From Isoetes taiwanensis (Eukaryota > Streptophyta > Lycopodiopsida > Isoetales > Isoetaceae): a DNA stretch of 64,000 nucleotides. The notes beneath the pieces were generated by a model. That model searched no databases. It was not told the DNA's origin and worked only from the letters and a program-made list of their open reading frames with translations. Each line of letters begins with the position of its first letter. The first letter of the stretch is position 1. The position numbers were made by a program, and so were the translations under genes. Shown in pieces: positions 58,801 to 64,000 of the stretch. Where the stretch lies: NCBI GenBank assembly GCA_021234155.1, contig JAJEKV010000023.1, positions 8,877,141 through 8,941,140 on the forward strand. The letters are read 5' to 3'.

Positions 58801-59147
58801 CCATTCCGCATACTATTACATTTTTTTTATTGCAAAAGTATGCAATTTGTGATTCTAAACATTGCATAGGTAGCTTGTGAAAATTACTAGATTTCTATTA
58901 GTAATGCTATTAAAAACCATTACACCTTTTTATTGTAAAAATATGCAATTTGTGATTCTAAACAATTCATATCTATCTTGTGAAAAATAATGCTTAATAT
59001 AGCTAATGGACTATATTGTCATCCATGGTTCTCGAAGACAATGAATTAATCTTCAAACCATTCCATTATTCATTTAGAGGTCTTAAAAACGCGTTACTAG
59101 TTTAATAAACCACTACCAATTTTAGCCTGTATTGAAATGATCCCATC
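58801..59147. other. Intergenic
   Basis: ATGCAATTTGTGATTCTAAA occurs twice (about 58839 and 58946). No gene. Confidence 0.45.
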
Positions 59148-59398
59148 AACTACAACTAGTTACATTGTAAAGTCGTATCATTGTTCTTCACTTGCCCCTC
59201 GCAAGACGCGATTGATTTTTGAGGAGTTTTTGGATGTGCACTCTTATGCTTAGGCAGGTTGCTTCACTCGGTGGGTCTCCGCTTATCCGCTGAGATTTTA
59301 TTCCTGTCTCTGCATTTATACTTGTATTTGACTCTTTGATTGAATAAAGTCTGACGTCCTTCAAAAAAAAAAAAAAAAAAAAAAAACTACAACTAGTT
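59148..59398 (+). mobile_element. Retroposed 3' end with 14-bp target duplication
   Basis: AACTACAACTAGTT flanks the insertion at 59148-59161 and 59385-59398. The insert ends with an AATAAA signal (about 59343), 20 more bases and a run of A. It is probably a severely 5'-truncated LINE; no coding sequence survives, so another retroposed RNA is not excluded. Confidence 0.88.
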
Positions 59399-60966
59399 TT
59401 AGCAAACCACTATCTTATTAAAAACTTACATAAATAACCATATTGTAAACCATTATTCATTTTGGCAAACCACTATAGCATGTGGTTTTATGCTATCAAA
59501 TAAATTGTTGTATAAAAAACCATGTCTATCATGGTTTTTAGTTTATCTGGTACTAATTTTTATATGGCAGTTCATTTTTGGGCGCCTTGTATAGATAAGA
59601 AATAATTGGCACCTTCACTTTCCTTGCATAAAGGAGACAGACACAATGGCTATATGTGGATAAAAGTGCAAAGCTAGCATAAGAAAGCCCTCTTTGTGAT
59701 AACATGCTGCTTGATGCAGATTCAGATTTTTATCATAGGCACTCAGATGTCGACAGGCTGGATCTATAAGTTGATCTATATCATGACATTTAGGAGCATA
59801 TACAACTAGGACATGTGATTCTTGTTGGAGATCTTAACACATGCATAATCACTAATTATAAAATCTCAAGAACATAGCATGAATGTGCTTTATAGAGAAG
59901 CACATGAGAAAATAGATGTTCAGCATAGAGCTTCATATTATAAATTATGAGCTCTAGCACAAAAATAAAAAGGACAGTATGTCAACAACAATGTGCCAAT
60001 AGACAAAATGCTCCAAAATATGAACAATTCGATGAAGCCCCGAGCTGACGAAACTGAAGCTCTATATAAACTGTAAGCACCTGCAAAAAGTATAGTCTTT
60101 CCCAAAAATAAACCAGATGAAGATTAGATAAGAGCAGAAGCATACTTAGGAAGAGGCTATGGATGTGGGGATCATTGATCAGAGAAGAAAACGGAGTTGA
60201 AATAGGCATTGAATGGGTCTGTAGATCCGAAATAGTATTGATTTGGACCCCAATTATTAGTGTAAAAGAGCCGAAATTTGTCCTTGTCCTCCAGTAATAT
60301 CAGCAGGGAACCATACAGATCAGCTAGGAGTTTGTGATTGTAGCAGGGTAGCCCTTAAGGACGAAAGTTCGTCAAAAGGCTATTTTTTAAGGGTATCGAG
60401 AAATTTTGACGCTATGGTTTAGTAGGGCCCGTTATAGATGAAAAAAATAAAATTAGCCAACTTTTCTACAAACAAATCTCACTCCACTGGAAAATTCGCC
60501 ACACCCACTAAGCGTCATAACTATGGATTCGCCTTATCCTCTACCCTCCTTCTCGAATATTTTTAAGGAATCGCCTAAAATTCTAGGCTTTCTTCATAAC
60601 CTAATCTATTCTCCGTATCCATTCAGGTACATATGATAACTTTAAGAGTTTTTTTTGTAGCTATTGTGTTTCAAGTACTTCTAAGGATGCACTGGAGAGC
60701 ATTTTTTTTACAGACCTCCCTTTTAATAGATTTGTTTTATCTACAAGGATAAGCCACGTTCTCATTTGCAAAGGTTAAGTTGTGGTATTGCATCATGCAA
60801 CTATAGTCATAATGTATTTGTGTCCTTGATTAAATATGGATGCCGATCAGAAATTGCACTTGGAAAAAAAGACACTTAAATCTTGGCAAAATAATATTGG
60901 GCCATGATTCGCCTAGATTTCTATAAAAAACATTCATGTCTAGAAAACATTCGCCAGCATAACTAA
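59399..60966. other. Intergenic, no gene seen
   Basis: About 1.6 kb of AT-rich sequence without a supported gene. Confidence 0.45.
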
Positions 60967-61178
60967 TCTTTTTTTTTTTTTGAAGAATATAGGAATATAT
61001 TAAACCACTAGAATGTGATCAAGTACAATGATAAGTGTGGTGCTAAGAAATGAAGTGCCCATCATGATTCACAATCTGTAAGAATATCGACCAAATTTCC
61101 CGCTTAACTGTGCCAGACAAGCTTGAGACTTGGTAAGCCTGCCACAACTTATGCCTCAAGATCGGAACCAACCGAAAC
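60967..61178 (-). mobile_element. Short LINE 3' end, near-identical to 47245-47455
   Basis: A T run followed by GAAGAATATAGGAATATATT and ~200 bp that match the 3' end of the LINE at 47245 with only a few substitutions. No clear target duplication. It adjoins the 3' end of the next LINE, so it may have inserted into that element's 3' region or arisen as a chimera. Confidence 0.85.
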
Positions 61179-61583
61179 TCTATTATTCGCAACTCTATTA
61201 TTCGCCCGACCTTCTAAATTATGCCTAGACAAATTTGGCCTTAAGGGCAACCCTGGATTGTAGTACATGGTTCTATACCTGGTCAACTGTCTCTCTGTGA
61301 GGATGAAATTATGATTGGCCAGGAAAGCCCAAAGGCAGTGAATCTGAACCACCTCCCTGCAGAATATAGATGCCCAAAGATCTTCACTCTCTTTCAGATA
61401 TCTGATGTGCCCTTTCTTCATGAGGAAGGATTCCATGGAAGTAGCCAAATCATTCTTCATGACCTGATCTTTGGAACCTTGGGTAAATGGCGAGATGTCA
61501 TCAAATTTCCGAGCTCCATCTCCACGCAAGAAGTTAAGGTATTCTAGTATCATCCGAGAGAAAAGCATTAGAATCCACAACAC
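61149..61583 (-). CDS. Small downstream LINE frame, overlapping the ORF2 stop
   Basis: An open frame in the +1 phase relative to ORF2 overlaps its last ~16 codons and continues for ~130 codons; the last part reads into the neighbouring truncated LINE. It contains FILTERQLTRYRTMYYNPGL, which resembles LLTDDQFSYFRDMFYHHKAL in the frame at 743-1171. The domain is unknown. The first ATG gives 144 residues, but an internal ATG in the overlap matches the other element's start position better. Confidence 0.45.
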   Translation of the reverse strand: MLWILMLFSRMILEYLNFLRGDGARKFDDISPFTQGSKDQVMKNDLATSMESFLMKKGHIRYLKESEDLWASIFCREVVQIHCLWAFLANHNFILTERQLTRYRTMYYNPGLPLRPNLSRHNLEGRANNRVANNRVSVGSDLEA

Positions 61584-64000
61584 TTAAATTGGAAGCAAAT
61601 AAATTATAGTGACCCCTAAAAGCGCCATGATTCTCCCAGTTCCTGTCATGATTAGCTCCAAATTTATTTTTATGAGCAGTGGCAATAGTCTCGAAGTCAA
61701 ATTGGAAGTTCATCTTAATCCAGAAGATAGAGGGACTTTTCTTTCCATACAGGACACGGTTTCTAGCTTTCCAAATATTCCAAAGTGCAATGAAAATGAC
61801 TGTGTTTTTAAATCTATCATTGTTTTGGATAAAGGAAAGAAAATTCCCATCATACAAAATACCAAATTTATCAGCAATCCAATTCTAGAAGCCAATCAAC
61901 TTATCACAGCAAAAAATATGAGTCATATCTTCAATAGCATTACATCTTAAAGGACAGCCTGGCATAATGTTTGGATATCTTTTAGACATAGAATGTAAAT
62001 TGTTTAGACTGCCATTAGCAACAAGCCATATGAAATAGGAAATTTTAGGAGGGCAGTAAGAATTCCAAACATTCTTGAAGAGAATTTTGAGCTGATCATG
62101 ATTAATACCCCATTTGACCATTGCTTTGCTGTCTATTAGACCAGAAGCTATGGCAGTATACACATTTTTCACTTTATAATCAAACTTACCATTCAAAAAC
62201 CAGTCTCCTTTCCCAGAGTTAGGAGAAGAGATTAGACAGGAAAGGCGTGATAAAAGAATAGACCTTTCTATCAGAGGAGGTACCTTTAATAATATTTTTT
62301 AGAGCAGTCCAAGAGATAATTCTATCTCCAACAAACAGATCTCTGATGAATTAAAGCCCAGCATCATGCCATTTCTTACAAATCTTAGGGTGCTTGATGG
62401 CCAGAATTGTAGAATTTTGATCAGCTAAGATAGGATTCCAAAATATAGGCAGATCACAATGAAGTTTATCAGAAGAGATGAACTGAAAATGCTGAGAGAT
62501 GGTATTCCAAGCTTTTATCATATTGCTCATTAAAGGAGAGATATTGGTAGCAGTTTTCAGATGAGTGAAGGCAGAATTAGGCAATAAGTGTTGAATAGAT
62601 GGGTGACCAGAAGGACGACTTTGATTGATCCAGAATCTGACAAATTTGTAGGCTGGGGATTGATTCCCATGAATAGCCTTCCAGACAAATTTACCTGCAA
62701 GAGATTGAGCTTGGAGGAAGAGATTTTTACAGCCAAGACCACCAGAACTTTTTGGTTTGCATATGGAGTTCCAGTTAACTAGGTGACTACCTTTCCAAAT
62801 GAAATTCCTGATAATTTTCTCTAGCTCCAGGTAAACACGGGGCAACAAGAGCAGTGGAGAAATAAACATGAGAGCTTGCAAGGACAGAGTTTGCTATAAT
62901 AGTTCTGCCAGCTAGAGTGAGGTAATTCCTGTAATTATTCAGCTTTTTCTTTATTCTCTGAATAATAGGATCCCAAAGACCCTTTGAGCTATGATCTAAT
63001 GATAAAGGCATCCCCAAGAGCTTAGTAGCTTGACCAGATGGGAGAACATTAATACCAAGCAGTTGATGATCAGGAATATCCCCTATAATGAGACTTTTAC
63101 TGATATTAAGATAGATACCAGAAGCAGCTGAGAATTTATTGATTACATTAAGGAAGCATTCAATATTGGCCAAGTTAGCATGAAGAAATGAGAAGGTGTC
63201 ATCAGCATATTGGAGCATAGTAAGATATTCATCTGAATTAGGAAGCTTGAGGCCTTTGATTAGGCCATTATCCTGATAATAGGAAATAACTTTGGTTAAA
63301 AGATCAGCTGCTACCAGGAAAAGATAAGGAGCAAGAGGGCAACCTTGCCTAACACCACAAGATAAGGAGAAGAACCCTGATGGCACACCATTAATAAGAA
63401 CAACAGATTTAGATCTCAGATTTAGACCTAGAATAAGATTAATGAGCTTGGGATGGAAACCAAGTTTAGCCATAGCAAACTCTAAGAAATCCCATCTAAC
63501 TGAATCAAAGGCCCTTTTGAAGTCCAGTTTGAGAAGAATGCAATTTTGATTAGAAAGTTTATTCCAGTGCAAACCCTCCATAGCAACCACATAATTATCG
63601 AGAATATATCTATTAGGAAGAAAGGCTGACTGATTTGGACTAATATTTCTTTGCAAGAAGCTGTTAATTCTGAGAGCAATGATTTTAGCACACAGCTTAT
63701 AAGTAGTATTGGTAAGAGAAATGGGCCTCCAATCTTGGAATTTACTCGGATGATCAACTTTTGGAATCAAAGAGATGAAACCACTAGCAATGGAGGTCTG
63801 AAGATAATCATTATTCCAGAAGTCATGAATCATGGAGGTAAGATCATATTTGATAATATCCCAAAACTTAATATAGAACTCAGCTGGCAAGCCATCTGGA
63901 CCAGGAGATTTGCCCTTGCTGAAGGAAGAGAGAGAGGAAAGAATTTCTTGCTGAGAAGGAGGAGCAACCATGGAGTCATTCATCACTTCAGGAACAGAAG
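61179..64000 (-). mobile_element. L1-type LINE, degenerate, runs off the right edge
   Basis: A minus-strand non-LTR retrotransposon with reverse transcriptase, zf-RVT and a downstream small frame. It continues beyond the window, so the endonuclease part is not visible. Frameshifts near 62835 and 61870 and a stop at 62351 show it is inactive. No ORF1 or 5' end is seen. Confidence 0.9.
61534..64000 (-). pseudogene. LINE ORF2: reverse transcriptase and zf-RVT
   Basis: The RT domain shows KGKSPGPDGLPAEFY, LISLIPKVDHP, LLKLDFKRAFDSVRWDFL, GVRQGCPLAPYLF and the catalytic LQYADDT, then FSAASGIYLNISKS and LAGRTIIANSVLASSHVYFS. After a frameshift the frame continues with IIRNFIWKGSHLVNW. zf-RVT follows (ISYFIWLVANGSLNNL, GCPLRCNAIEDMTHIFCCDK), then ALWNIWKARNRVLYGKK. 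It would copy its RNA at a nicked target if intact. The frame ends at 61534 within an overlap with the small downstream frame. Confidence 0.88.

Overview
The window looks like nuclear DNA of a land plant. It is AT-rich and gene-poor, with short spliceosomal introns, L1-type LINEs, a Ty1-copia relic, many pentatricopeptide (PPR) remnants and plant-specific families (plastid aspartate carbamoyltransferase, a SEUSS-like adaptor, a nepenthesin-like protease, class III peroxidase, an EMS1/EXS-like receptor kinase). The PPR style and a possible axoneme-type exon pair hint at a seed-free plant such as a fern, but that is inference. No organellar or bacterial gene block is seen.

Layout. 0-3.2 kb: a retroposon tail, then a 5'-truncated LINE (minus strand) carrying a nested 322-bp TIR element. 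3.2-10.9 kb: diverged repeats and two LINE scraps. 10.97-11.94 kb: an F-box gene (minus). 12.87-14.30 kb: about 1.4 kb of (ACGC)n. 15.3-15.9 kb: a perfect 38-bp foldback and a RING exon broken by a stop codon. 17.8-19.6 kb: a coiled-coil exon, a copia integrase relic and a short reading frame whose N-terminus resembles the histone H3 tail. 21.3-22.5 kb: an unrecognised minus-strand gene. 24.65-26.44 kb: a five-exon aspartate carbamoyltransferase gene, the best intact gene here. 28.4-33.6 kb: a SINE-like copy, a dispersed repeat, and plus-strand exons separated by a ~1-kb insertion. 33.9-41.4 kb: a MITE, ~1 kb of homopurine DNA, and a five-unit tandem array whose units each contain a tRNA-derived SINE-like element.

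41.86-44.49 kb: an aspartokinase gene with introns retained but several frameshifts. 46-57 kb: pieces of unrelated genes (three PPR pieces, a receptor kinase, a SEUSS-like adaptor, an aspartic protease, a peroxidase) and a young LINE insertion with an 18-bp target duplication. 58.4-58.8 kb: a long inverted repeat. 59-64 kb: two LINE 3' ends and a larger degenerate LINE that runs off the right edge.

The genes do not form a pathway cluster. Aspartate carbamoyltransferase (pyrimidines) and aspartokinase (Lys/Thr/Met) both use aspartate, but they lie 15 kb apart and one is broken, so I read no functional link. The main story is retrotransposition, tandem amplification and accumulation of gene fragments. 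Exon models were made by eye from reading frame, GT-AG sites and remembered family motifs; no alignment or database search was run.
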